Origin: Leptodontidium sp. MPI-SDFR-AT-0119
Taxonomy: Eukaryota > Ascomycota > Leotiomycetes > Helotiales > Leptodontidiaceae
Length of the DNA stretch: 64,000 nucleotides
Assembly: GCA_020726505.1 (NCBI GenBank)
Contig: JAHLEZ010000001.1
Coordinates: 558,001 to 622,000 of the forward strand
Direction: 5' to 3'
The position numbers were made by a program, and so were the translations under genes. The notes below the pieces were generated by a model. The model had not been told where the DNA came from and made no database searches. It saw only the letters and a list, made by a program, of their open reading frames with translations. How positions within the stretch are numbered: position 1 is the stretch's first letter; each line of letters starts with the position of its first letter. Shown here piece after piece: positions 20,238-31,737 of the stretch.

Positions 20238-21684
20238 ATGAACCGTGATCCTAGTTGCCAAAGCAACAACTCCTCTTGGACCGAATTCTCGGTAGGCTCG
20301 AATGCAACCATAGATTCGTTTGCCACCGAAACCTACGACTTTATTCAACCGGAGGACTTTCTACAAGAGTTCAAACAGGAGGCCGGTATAGCTTACGACC
20401 CTCACTACGCTGCCTTCGGAGGCCAATTCAACAGCAGACCATCCCCAGTTACTGAGCAGGCCAATCTCTTCGAAGGTATACATTTGGATACCTATCACCC
20501 ATCCTCGGGCCACATTATATCTGGCGTTCAACAAGAAGATGTTCTGTCAATGGATTACACCAAGTCCTTCGGCGATCCATCTCTCACCTCCGAAAAACCA
20601 AGTCCCTACGGCATGAACTACAGAACACAGCCTACGCAATCAGCGTCTCGGACAAACAGCCGCGACAACTCTTCAACCCTGCGCCCACCAGCAGCCCACC
20701 TACCGTCAAACAGTCAAACCAGCTATGTGAATGACCAACCAGGGGAGAAACACACGCCCAAAAGTCTAGGATGGCCACCCAACACCGAGCTAGTGAAAAA
20801 GTACAAACTCATCCTCCAGAAAGACAATTGGCGTCTTGAAATCCTCAAGATGTCAGACATCTCGTTTAACACCCCCGAAAGAGTCTATCTTGAGATTCCG
20901 GCGTCAGTAGCCTCCTCCATCATTCTATTCCTTTCTTCAGACTTGGTTCGACCTACAGTTGCTAATCAAGTTCGTTCACAGATCAACCCAAAAGGGCTCG
21001 ACAAAATGCCCCTGGCCAGGAGAATGCAGTCGGAATGGCGATCCCTTCACCAGACCGGCCGACTGCGAACGCCACCTCAAACACGTCCACGGGCCCCCCG
21101 AAGCCAGAGATCAATTCCCATGCAGCTACTGCCCGTGCCTCAGCGGGCGACACCAGGACCCCTTCACGCGCAAGGACCACTACCGCGACCACCTGCGCGA
21201 CTTCCACCAAGAAGACATCGGGGCGGCCAAGGGCGAGAAAGGAGCGCGCACCGACAAGCAGAAGCGCGACTGGGCGAGGCAACAGAAGAAGTGGCTTGAC
21301 TCCCGCAAAATTGGTTTGTGCCTAGGTACATTTCAAACAATGGCTCTACCGCCAGACAACCCCCAGTGTCAAGTTTGTGAACCCTGGCATTGTGGCAACT
21401 GCGGCTTCTTCGAACTTCGCCTTTCAGCCAATTGTGACTGCCCAATCAGCAATGTCAAGTGCTTCAACGAGGAGAGCGACGAAACTTACTCGTACTCTCC
21501 TTATCGAGCTTGCGATAAGGACTGGCAGATCTTCGACAACTCCATCATCGACAGCGACTTCTTCAGCCACAGTGACTTGGTCTGGTCGAATAGCACTTGC
21601 TGTCAACTCAATCTTCAGTCAACCGAGGAATCTGGAAACCATGATTCTCTTTGGAGCAGACTGAATCTTGAAAAGATGATTTGA
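20238..21684 (+). CDS. C2H2 zinc-finger protein (first of a tandem pair), about 463 aa
   Basis: Exon 1 starts at ATG 20238 (MNRDPSC; an upstream exon is possible) and codes for a Ser/Asn/Thr-rich, acidic, probably disordered activation-type region. The zinc fingers lie in another frame, so an intron is needed; 20883-20940 joins the frames, but its GTCTAT donor is weak. The C-terminal part has an atypical finger, CPWPGEC followed by RHLKHVH, with a GDPFTRPADCERH core, and a second unit, CSYCPC with HYRDHLRDFH. A basic helix and a Cys-rich patch (CQVCEPWHCGNCGFF) follow. The GDPFTR/QDPFTRKDH spacing is typical of fungal C2H2 proteins annotated as transcription factors. It is nuclear by inference. 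The next gene, on the same strand 154 nt further on, is also C2H2. Confidence 0.68.
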
Positions 21685-21838
21685 GTGATTGCCATACAGA
21701 CCGCAGTACCGTCTTTAAACTGCTGAGCTTGGCCACAATACAACTTCTTCCACACTGTCAAGCCTCCACCACGCCCAATTCAACCAACCAATCAACCAAT
21801 CTACAACAGTCTTCGAGTCTGAGCGACTCTAAACAACC

Positions 21839-22621
21839 ATGGATCCCAACAACTATTTCCCGATCGAAAACAACAACTTCGACCCACTCTACGATCATCG
21901 AGCGATCGGAACCCAAATCGACTCTGATGATGAATGGGACCAATTCTGGCAAGAATTTAACTCTCTAAACTCCGAATCTATCAACAACGTCAATGTCGAA
22001 TGGGGCGGTCCCCAACAAACGAATATCAACATGTGTCGAACTATGGAACCGCAAAAACCTGCTGTTCAGGCAAATCTACTACCCCTGAGTTCCATTGGGC
22101 AGTTTGAGTTACCCCAGTATGGCACTAATATGTCACTTCTAAGCTACATCGATCCATCTCTGACCCCACCATGGACCGACCCATCGACATCGAACTCCTC
22201 CCCCTCAGCAACCAGCTCTCGTATGAGCTTCTCCGCATCTAGTACCTCGACGCCTAAAACAACCTTCTCCTCAGCCTCAGAAGAATCCTTCGCGTGCCAT
22301 TTCTGTGCCCAAACATTTGCTCAAAAATGTTTATTGAAGTAAGTCATGCCATGCCCTTCTCTATATGAAAAGCTCAAGCTAACTTTGCACAGCCGGCACA
22401 TAAACACGCATACCAAACCTTACGTCTGTTCCTTCGACGGCTGCACAGCACGGCGAGCCACGAACCGAGACCTGAAACGACACATGGTCTGCCACGACCC
22501 GGTATCCGCTCCCGCATTCCTGTGCACAGAACGGGGATGCGAGTACGCAGTGAAGGGATTCAAGAGGAAGGATAATCTGAAGAGGCATATGGAGAATGTA
22601 CATCCGAGGCTGGTTGCTTGA
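21839..22621 (+). CDS. C2H2 zinc-finger transcription factor (second of the pair), 242 aa
   Basis: Two exons, 21839-22338 and 22393-22621. The 54-nt intron (GTAAGT, GCTAAC, CACAG) splits the first finger. The N-terminal 140 residues are acidic and Asn/Ser-rich (DDEWDQFWQEF). Three C-terminal fingers follow: CHFCAQTFAQKCLLNRHINTH (given by ends: C..C..H..H), CSFDGCTARRATNRDLKRHMVCH-type and CTERGCEYAV with a KRHMENVH end. Spacing fits classical DNA-binding C2H2 fingers, with RRATNRDLKRH and KRKDNLKRH recognition helices common in fungal regulators. Short spacing and similar layout suggest that it and the upstream gene form a local pair, though their fingers differ too much to be a recent duplicate. 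The target is unknown. Confidence 0.85.
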
Positions 22622-23348
22622 GGGGTTCTCGCTTACCCCCGTTTCCTATTGTTTTGATCTTTAGCGAGCTGGGTAGGTTGGCGTTTTGGCTTTGTCTTCT
22701 TTACTTTCTTTACTTTTCTTTTCTATTTAGTGTCGTGAGTAAAAGCATAGGTTGCGTGGTACTTGAATAAAACCTTCTAAAACATAATTCGCTGCCTTCT
22801 TGCTACGCTTCCAGTTTTCTGTCACATGGTAATGTAGTTCTTTGTAATTCAATTCTATTCACAAAAGTTGCATCACCGGTCCGATGACATCAAGCGACCC
22901 TCTAAAAGCACGCACCACATCGCCCACTCACAAGCGGGGGTCCCACCTAGAGCTCTGAGCGTCATCCTTGTGATTCGTTCGATGCGATCGATTCATCCGA
23001 GTTTTCCCATCCAATTGCGCTCCCAGAGCTGAACTCATGTGGCGCATCCAAAAAGCCTGATGCAGCATAGGCGAGTCCAGCCAACGCCTCAACAGCACAT
23101 CTCCGGGGGTAGTAGCGCAGAGCCAAGAATACGCCTGAGCTGAGGTCAACTTGAACATCAAAATAAATCTACTCCACCTCCGATTCCTGTCCTTCTGTTT
23201 CTCTTAGATCTCTCTTAGATCTCTCTCCCTACCAAGTCTCCTCCTCCTATCTTAGTGCTTCTCTCCAAAGCTCTAGAGGCACAAATAGACATCACGTTCC
23301 TCAATGGCAACATCTTTTAATGCTCTCTAAATAACAAGGCCTTCGACA
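22622..23348. other. Intergenic region, no gene seen
   Basis: It contains the 3' region of the zinc-finger gene (pyrimidine-rich, 22690-22730) and the leader of the next gene. A short imperfect duplication of TCTCTTAGATC occurs around 23200-23230. Confidence 0.5.
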
Positions 23349-26248
23349 ATGGCAGCCTCGCGAACCACATCGTCATCGACACCAAGCTCGCTGACCTCGA
23401 TCTTTTCATTCCCTACCGAATGCGCGACCGCGACAGGCCAGTGGCTTCAGCTATGGGAAGAAATCGGACACAAATGCGACATATTGACGGATGCGTACTA
23501 TTCTCCTGCAATATGTCCTAGTGGATACACGGCTGCTTTCACTGGGCCTTCCATGGCACCAGGGGAAACCGCCATGTTCTGCTGCCCTCTGTAAAACGCG
23601 TCTCTCGGAAGCATTTATTCTGATTCTAACTGCTCTTAGTGGAATGAGTTCGATCGGGGGAGCAGCTTGTAGCACATACTGTGTCTCCGCTAGCCTTTCC
23701 TCCGACTCGCCCTTTCCCTCCATCTATCTCCAGAAAGTCCGAGATGCAATCCAAATCAGATGGCAGTCATCGGATCTGTCTGTGCTGGAAACGCATCCAC
23801 TAACACTGGGTTTGACGCTCAACCCGCCTGCTCCTACACTTCCACCGCTTGCTCAGTTGGAACCCGCATACAAGATCGCTATTGGACTCGCATTTTTGCC
23901 GTTTTGATAGCAGGAATTGCAGCTATTTGGGGCGGGTTACTGGTTCACAGCAAACGGCGGAGGCACAAAGCCAAGATATACACAGCACCTTCCAACGCCC
24001 ACCCCGAATACTTCAGGCCGAAATCCTTGACAATGCCACCTCTTATACTCTATTTTGGCTTTGCTATATCTGCAATTATTCTACTGGAAATATCTTGCCA
24101 CACGCTTCCTTCTGCTTCTGGGCCAATTCATTTTCCCAAGTTACAATCCAGGAACCAGGTCACCAAAGTCATTAGAACAGATATTTCATTACTTATCTCT
24201 ATTCTTGAAGCAACCCCTACTATTGACGTTCTTCATCCGAACGTCACCTGTAGCGACCCTTCAGAGCAACAATACCTACTTTCCACAATCTTCCAAGAGT
24301 AAGTTTCAAGCCTTCCTTGCCAGTAGCATCTAGCTTCAAAATGAAGATTAGGCATGGAGAATCTTAGCTGTTTTCTTTCCTATGTAAGCAAAAATGGCAT
24401 CGTAGCATAGGTTTTCGATGAAGGATGATATTCAAGCTAAAATATGCGTGGGAAAATACGTCTTGTCATCCATGTTGAACTAACTGGCCCTTCAAAAACT
24501 CTCTACATCCACAGACTAACATAGAATAGAAACTCAGGAATACCCACAACACGAACTAGGTCTATCCCAGTTCCAACTTGCTCAGTATCCGGCATACCAG
24601 TAGAACACGACTGCTTCCGACCGGTAGGAGCGCCCCCAGGACAAAAATGGCTTGACCCCAACAACACATCCGGACAGAACAGCTCCGCTTGGAAGGCAAC
24701 ATACTTCCTGGCAACCATCTTCCCTACACTTCTAGCAACAATATTCGCTATCCTGTGGAAGATAATGAATACACACGCCACGTCCCTTGAACCATTTCAC
24801 AGAATGTCTCGGCATAATGGAAGTCCAATGGTCGGCTCCATCCTCAGAAATTATGAAGGTTTCAATTCTCTCCGGGGACTACTGCCTTTCCTTACAACGT
24901 GTTTAATGTATGGCACGTCACTGGTCGCGCCATTGGCTTCCGAGGCCTGGAAGTTAGGTCTCGTCGGAAGATGTGCATCGGATGAAAGTCGCGGATGCTC
25001 AGCCGTCCTCCAGGCTGTTCCGCAGGTTGTCCGGACTCTCGAAACTGCACTGGCCATCATTATTCTTCTCATGATTCTCCTTGCTATCGGTTCAAGATCT
25101 TGGTCTACGGGTGTTGTTGCAGATCCGAGAAGCATCCTGGGCATCGCGACACTCTGCCATGCTCCAGATCTACTCAAAACCATTGCCTCAATCCCAGCTC
25201 ATATGTCATTGAAGGATATCCGGCGCTGGGCACGAGTTATGACCCTCTGGCTCCCGCCAACCCCCGAAAGTGGAATAATTCTCTCGGGAAATCCTGTTGA
25301 GCACTTCAAATTTTCCGCCAAAACAAGGCGTCCTCAAAACCCAGTGTCCCGAACGATCACTTCCCTGGTGATATTTACATGCTGTCTAACTGGTCTGGAT
25401 GTTCTTATTATCTACTACAGACTCACTAGCGGTGATACATCTTTCGAGAGGTTCATGAGCAGCCAGTCTTTTGGTCCAAGATTCATCTTTTCCCTTGCAG
25501 GGACCGGAATCTGTTTTGGGTGGGGAAGGATATTTAGAGGCGAGTTAAAAAATATATATCTTTTCTTACTACCGGAGCTCAGTTCTTCAACTCTTGACCA
25601 AATCCCTATTCTACTACTTTTGCTAACCAGAAACCAGTTACCACACTCCTAGCCCCCTACCTGACCATGGTTCCCACACCCCGGGACACCAACTGCCCAA
25701 AAGCCAGATCCTCAATCCTCCTCCCCTACGCCACAGACCCGTACACCTCACTCCTTCCCACTATCCTCCTTTCCAAACAACACAAACATCTCTTCCTCTT
25801 TTCATCAGTAACTCTCGCAACAATCCTCTCCGACTTCTTCCCCCTCCTCCTATCCGCCATACCATTTTCTCGAACGACGACTTTCATTTCACATCTAGTT
25901 TGCAGCTGGCTAAGTGTAGCTATACTGACATTCATGGTTATTGTTATTATTTTCCTGATCATCACGCTGAAATCATCATCGATGGAAATACTAAGTAATG
26001 AGGGAATTGATGTCAAAATTCTGAGAGATGTGCCAATTTTTGGGATCTTGAAGATCTTGTCGCGGCCAGGATCGGACGGGTTTGTTACTGCGCTGGCGAT
26101 GGTTGAAGGGCTTGAGAGAATGGGTACCAGGGAGAGGGAAAAGCTTGTTGAGGTGGCTGAGAGGAGGTATTGTTTAGTTGAGGGGGCTGTTCAGGTTCAA
26201 GATTCTGAAAGCATGGTTGTGGAGAGGGTTGTGGTGGAAAGTAAATAG
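23349..26248 (+). CDS. Large membrane protein: Cys-rich ectodomain joined to DUF3433
   Basis: Proposed exons are 23349-23590, 23640-23809, 23857-24298, 24530-about 25540 and 25631-26248. The first two code for a Thr/Ser- and Cys-rich extracellular part (GHKCDILTDAYYS, CPSGYTAAF, FCCPLGMSSIGGAACSTYC, IRWQSSDLSVLETHP), then a TM helix (FAVLIAGIAAIWGGLLV) and a basic KRRRHK stop-transfer. Next comes YFRPKSLTMPPLILYFGFAI, the usual N-terminus of DUF3433, followed by several spans in 24530-26248 with the SILLPYATDPYTSLLPTIL block. The 47-nt intron 23810-23856 is needed to keep frame; otherwise a one-base shift near 23905 must be assumed. The junction near 25540-25631 has no clean donor and is unresolved. 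It is either one fused surface/membrane protein or two genes annotated as one; function unknown. Confidence 0.5.
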
Positions 26249-27001
26249 GATTCTGGAAGGAGTTGGGACCGAATTTGATATTTACAGGTTGAGCCAGTTC
26301 AGCCTTTTGTCGGGCTGTTGAATCAATTTCTGACGGTAATCTGCTTGCTTTGTGATCGTCAAATGATATTCTCGTCACTATCCACTCAATGGGGAGACTT
26401 TTCACAAGTATGTTTAAGCTTGGAGACCATGATTGTATAACTCAACATGAGTGAGAACTGATACAGGCCATGAAACTACATCGTTAAGCCACCTAGAATT
26501 CAAAATAAATTTCTATCCTTTGTTCACGTTGAGTGAAATCTGAGGGTCGAGATACGGGATGCGAAAATGCCAAAAGGAGTTTGTGAAGAATTCAATAAGT
26601 GACGCAGTCATTCACTTCCCTCAATTGATCAACAAATCGGGAGAATTCCGAGAACAAAAGTGCACAGCTTGAGTCACAGCCATACAGTTTGCACCCGGTA
26701 CAGCTGAACACTCCTGTCCCCTGAGACCGGTATAGCTATCAAACCTATGTTTCATAGGTTTCAATTAGCGTCAGCCTCATTCGGAGGAGGGAGTTGATGG
26801 TTTCAAGGGGTGATGTGAAGAGCTCGATGAAGAGCACAGCCACTAAAATCTTGCAATACTTGGGGGGGCGTACAAGTCTGCCTTGCTTGATATATGAGGC
26901 TCAGGCTGTTTGATGGGTGGTCAGCATTGATGTGGATGAGGCGATGTCGGTGAGATTTCTTGGCTGTGGTTTGAGCTTCCTCGAGATCTGATCATAAGAG
27001 T
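26249..27001. other. Intergenic region, no gene seen
   Basis: About 750 nt. The minus-strand frame 26085-26405 is a shadow of the DUF3433 gene end. A G run occurs near 26862. Confidence 0.5.
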
Positions 27002-28003
27002 GTGTTCCTCCCTTATACTGTTGTGATTTTTCTGTTAGAATTTGGTTATTTTTCTGATCGTCAAAATTTGGATGACACAATATTGTCCGTCAAAAAGGAT
27101 ACAGCCACCAGGGATTGCGTTGAGGAAGTCGTTTTCTTCGGACTCACACGCGACAACGACGGCGAGTGGTTCTGTCCGGATACCCCCGAGCACTCCAAGA
27201 CAACCCGTAAGTAAGATCACAATGTACTCAAATGGTTGTCATAACATACCTTCTGCAGACATGTTTGCCTCGAACTACGTCGACATGCGGTACCCCCTGG
27301 CATGGGAGCATGAAGCAACGACAACCCACGACGAGCTGCCAGCCGCAACGCTCTGGAGATACAAACATCAAGATTCCAACTCATCGAGCAAGACTGAACG
27401 AAGAGAATCCACTCCTCCAGCTAGTTCAACGGTCCCTCCAGATCACAATCTCGAAATGAATTTACGCTGGCTGGAACACATCTTAGAGCGATCCGAACAC
27501 CCACCTGAAGAAACACACCACACGAAACACAAACGCAAATCAAACCACCACTCCTGGGATAAATCAACACTAACACAAATCAACAACCGCCGCCGCAGCA
27601 GGTCTGCAGCAGCAACAGCAGTAGACCAGCTAAAAGGTCCCAAGATAAACCGAGGAAAATGTCCTCGGCACAGAGCCATCGTGCTTACACTGTACCCCGG
27701 CGGAACAGCACCCACTCATCCAGAATAAGTGAGTCCCGGGACGCGAGGTACTGTAACCTTGAACGGAGTAGGCTTGTCGCTCCGGCCCCGGAACAGGCTC
27801 CAAGGAGAACTCTGTTGCAGAGGATCCGGGGGTTTGTTCTGAGGCAGGTGAGGAAGCCGAAGGGTCCTTTGGCGAGGAGGAAGAGAAGGAGGAAGGGGAG
27901 GGAAGATATACGGTGGGAGAGCTTGTTTCCTAGTGATGAGACGGTGTTTCAGTGTGGAGTTTGTTTTGTTGCTGCTAAGCCTTCGAGAAAAACGGGGAAG
28001 TGA
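27002..28003 (+). CDS. Unrecognised basic protein, gene structure unresolved
   Basis: Several overlapping open frames on this strand suggest one spliced gene. One intron is convincing: donor GTAAGT at 27207, acceptor CTGCAG at 27258. Downstream, a frame rich in His, Lys and Arg runs to 27728 (LRWLEHILERS, KHKRKSNHHSW), and a second frame from about 27590 to 28003 codes for a Ser/Arg-rich then very basic tail (RRTLLQRIRGFVLRQV, ARRKRRRKGRE, WESLFPSDETVFQCGVC). The link between the two frames was not found, and the N-terminus lacks a sure ATG (one candidate is at 27072). It may be nuclear by its basic composition. No family recognised. Confidence 0.35.
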
Positions 28004-28237
28004 TTGGGAAGAAATATATACATTCACGATAGCAAAATGAGTCCGTTGTTTTCTGCTCGTCTCGACGTCGTTCATCAAAATATGGGTCGTGAGTAAGCTT
28101 CGTGAAGATTGACTGCAGCAATTTTGTACAAAATATAGCGAATGAAGTACAGTTTTGAGTCATAGCTCACGTTCCAAGCAAAGCCTCAGGTAGGATCTCG
28201 TAGAAAAAAGCGAGCTTCCCATCAACCCTCAAGTTCC

Positions 28238-29582
28238 TCATTGCTTGGCGTACTTTCTGAAGTAGCTGAAGTCATAAGGAATGAACTTGCCCTGGTCCCC
28301 CCTACCCAAGTTCATCCTGGCAGTAGGATAGAACCAACCTGGAGTCGTCCAGAACAGAAGGAAGAAGCCGACCCAAACGTAACCCAGCATTCTAGTCCAC
28401 AAGCGAGGAGGATCCTTCATGTCCCTTCCGCTGATGAGGCGGTAGATGAGCTGCACGAAATCCTCCACTACAATTGCTCCGGCTTGGAAGTAGAAGAATT
28501 TCAAAGAACCAGACTTGTCCCAATCCATGCCGTTGGCCCAATCGGCAATAGCGTGCAAGAGGCCAGACATGAAGAACGTCACGAAGACCTTGGAGTACGT
28601 CGCTGGCGGAGAGTGCTTCTGGAAAACAAACCACTCGTCAACAACGTAATCGGCAGGTACTGCAAAGATCTTGCGGGTTGCTTGGTGCCAAGCATGTCTA
28701 TTTGAGGTCTGTCAGTGGTGGATTCAAAAGCAGATGGCTGATTAACGCTTACCCCCAAAATCCTCTGACGGTGTAGGCTTCAGACATAGGTCCTAAAAGT
28801 GATTTGCAGTTTTCCACCTTGCTAAGTCCCAGAGCGACGCAGAAAACATTGATAGCGGAACTCAGGCCCATCATTGATGAGCTCAGAATGACCCAGAATC
28901 CAGACGAGGCAGCAACCCTGGTTACAGCTTCCCTGAGAGTGATATCGCGAAGACGCAACAAGACCGATACCTTTTCTTTAGCGAATATCGCTGCAGCATT
29001 TGGAGGAGGAGGCTGGCTCTCGATGAAGTCGATAACAAAGTAGCAGATGATGGCTGTCACTGCCGAACGGAGGACAAATGCTGGGACTGAGGGGACAAAG
29101 CTTGGATCGTTGTAGATGAACGGCGGGACATTCTTGACTTCGAATGGAGTTCCAGCATCTCTGAACGAGAACATGCTCTGCAATCCAAAGGTGAGCCGCT
29201 CCAAAGCCGATCCAGTCTTCTTCTCAGCTTTCGCCGCATCGTCACGTGGGGTGCTGTCAGCATCCTTCTTCACCTTCTTGGCGAGCTGCGATTCTGGACC
29301 TCTGGCTTCGAAACTCCATCCGCTCAGGATGGCCATGGACATGTACGATAGGAAGAAACACCACATGGGCGAGCTGCATATCGCGGCGTATGGCTGTGGA
29401 ATGTTTTTCCTGGCGTAGATCAGGAAGGAGTACGAACAGGTGAACAGGACGGGGACGACGGCATGGCGGAGGAAGGATGTTGGCGCCGTGAAACCGATCA
29501 CAGCAGCTGAGGTGAGCAGTTGTACCGATGCAAATATGATGGGATCCAGACGCGGGTCCAGATTTGGTGATACGATCGACAT
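28238..29582 (-). CDS. Wax-synthase-like membrane-bound O-acyltransferase (MBOAT), 429 aa
   Basis: Two exons, 28753-29582 and 28238-28697, with a GTAAGC donor, a CTGAC-type branch and an ATAG acceptor. The ATG at 29582 (MSIVSPNLDPRLDP) is preferred to the upstream TTG in the same frame. Several hydrophobic spans are visible (FASVQLLTSAAVIGF, FVLRSAVTAIICYFVIDF, FFYFQAGAIVVEDFVQLI, MLGYVWVGFFLLFW). The exon junction falls in the conserved RGFWG/HAWHQ motif, and the likely catalytic histidine is in FMSGLLHAIAD. Both motifs place the protein in the fungal wax-synthase-domain group that also contains toxin or secondary-metabolite acetyltransferases. These enzymes transfer acyl groups at the ER membrane. 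No biosynthetic gene cluster surrounds it, so the substrate cannot be inferred. Confidence 0.85.
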
Positions 29583-30535
29583 CGTGGGCGGTCTGGCGGT
29601 GGTTGTGTTGATGGCGAGTGAGGTTGGAGACGACAGGAGAGAAAATTGTTCAGAGGTCAATTTAAGGCGGATGCGAACGATTACGATACCCTTCCCATAT
29701 CCTTCATGCCCAGACTGCCAATCCTTACGCGAATACTTTTTGGGTTTAGCTCCGTCCTAAAAGGGTATCAAGCATCGATCGAGATAGGCAGGTCTCAAGA
29801 GATTTCAACCCACAGCGGCGGGATAGGGGATCTGATGCTACTTTGCATTTGCAGTGCAATGCATGTGTATTGACACGTTTGTTGACGAAAAAATATAATG
29901 GAAAAGGGCATCGATGAAAGGGGTTGAACCGCTCTAGTATGGGCTTGAGCTCACCGTGAAAATACAGCGATGGTAGCCTATAATTTTAGTGCAGTGCGGG
30001 CTAGAACAACCCCTGAAAGGAATTGGAATTTAGCGAGTTACGCCCGAAGCAGCCCCTGGGCTTCCTCGCTTCGCTTAAACCGTACCAAAACAACTGTCGC
30101 TCCAGCGCAACTTTCAAATATCCCCCCGTGGATAGCAGATGCATTTTGACATTTGATCAAAGAGACATAAACTGTAGACAAAAGCATGCTTGTTCATGTA
30201 TTGGCAATTATCCTGAGACCAACGTATGGTGTAGCGCATGTAGGTATTAGCAGTGCTATATATATATCGAGAGAGAGAGAGAGAGACTCCCACTCTGGCG
30301 AACGGTACTGGACTCCTCTGTGAAAAATCTGACTGCCCAACCCAAGATCCCATTGCTTTTCTTCATCACACTCATGTTGATGGCCTTTGGTGACCTTGGC
30401 AACAAGTGGATCCCCAAATTCAGACAGAACGATTTCTCGGGAACTGAGGTCCCTGCGACGCTGCAAGATGATATGCAATGCTCGATTTGAGCGCTGATAG
30501 AGAAACTGGCTACTGTTTGTCTACCTACTGGCTTA
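29583..30535. other. Intergenic region, no gene seen
   Basis: About 950 nt with the promoter of the acyltransferase gene on the left and a TA/GA microsatellite on the right. Short frames on both strands look random. Confidence 0.5.
30258..30286. repeat. TA then GA microsatellite
   Basis: Five TA units are followed directly by nine GA units, a simple-sequence repeat in the gene-free stretch. Confidence 0.9.
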
Positions 30536-31737
30536 CTAGAGTTTCAATGCAAGTACTGAATCGTTTTGGGACAATGAAAAAGTATGGACTTGTGGTTTTG
30601 CGGATATAGGTGGGAGCGAACCATGAAGCTCGGGCGTCAAAATGGCATTTGGGCAAGAGCGAATTAGCTGCGAATCTAGCTTTGGCCGCGGGTGCGGACT
30701 TCCCTTAAACGACCTCTTCCAGTCTCCAGGAACCAAGAATTCATCAAAATCATACGACCGATAGTCCTCATTCTCGAAAGAAGTGCAAATAGACCCTCGA
30801 TTGAATTGAACTTGATCCCACCATCTCCTGGTAAGGACATGGTCCCACCACTTTTCATCCAAAGTCGGGCTATTGCTTCCAAGATCCTTCCACCTTGTAA
30901 CAAAAACAGCTGTGCCACGGCTTCCGAAACTTCTAAAGTAGACACGGAACTCTGCGCGGCAACATAAGTATCGCATGAGGCCCGTCCCTAATGGACAAAC
31001 TTCTGGACCAGAAGGATCAGGTTTCTCCAACAGTTGAGCCAAGTCATCCAGTCTCTCCATCGAGAAAAGTGTGAAGTGCAGACAGATAAACAAGATTGCA
31101 TCCCACGGAAGAGGTTCCGTCTCACCAGAAGGAATCATAAACACTCTATGGTCTCGAATTATCAAGCTGTTGTCGACAATACGAGCCAATGCGGCATACT
31201 GCTCAACATATCCGTCCTTAAGATGAGTCCGCACCTTGCACGACAATAGCTGGAGAAGCTTCGAACAGTCGCGACCCTACTGATGTCGCTTCATTTCCAT
31301 CTGGAAGATAATGAGCGAGAAGTCCTCATGAATATAAAACCCTACGCTGTTGTACTCTCTCTGCGCACTCCAACACGCTGGGTAGGTACTTCTCCAGCTG
31401 CTTTGGCGGTACCAGTGAGATTGTTCTATTGAGTGGAGCTTCTTGCAAAACTGACACGCAATGTGATCTGGTAAATCTTGTGCCAGCAGTTCCTAGAATT
31501 CGAGCTTATCATCTTCGTTCCGGATGTTGAGACGAGGATTTACCAGGATGAAGTAGATGGGTTGGCAACTGAGGGTGAAGGCTGCTCTTGCGCTGGGTGG
31601 AAGAAAGCCGTTAATCTCAAGTATGAGCTCATTAGGTAGCAACCTGAATGGAGATGTGTTAAGAGAGGTGGATGGCGGTTTAGGCTTCCGAAAAATAGAT
31701 GTGCCGAGGAGGGCGATTACTGATAAAAAATCCCCAT
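30536..31737 (-). pseudogene. F-box-like family gene with two in-frame TAG codons
   Basis: A 17-nt first exon from ATG 31737 (MGIFYQ) splices with GTAATC...TTCAG to 31643. It continues as an F-box-like segment, LLPNELILEINGFLPPSARA with FTLSC. The same frame runs unbroken to 30536 except for TAG at 31493-31495 and TAG at 31277-31279. Reading across both stops gives coherent sequence on each side: CQFCKKLHSIEQ, YPACWSAQREYN, LLSCKVRTHLKDGYVEQ, PWDAILFICLHF, RYDF-type acidic motifs and a C-terminus SQNDSVLALKL. CX2C pairs (CQFC) occur as in related fungal F-box proteins. Both stops are explained by CAG to TAG (C to T at CpA). The intact family member would be a substrate adaptor of SCF ubiquitin ligases. 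An intact shorter protein starting after the second stop is the less likely alternative. Confidence 0.68.
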
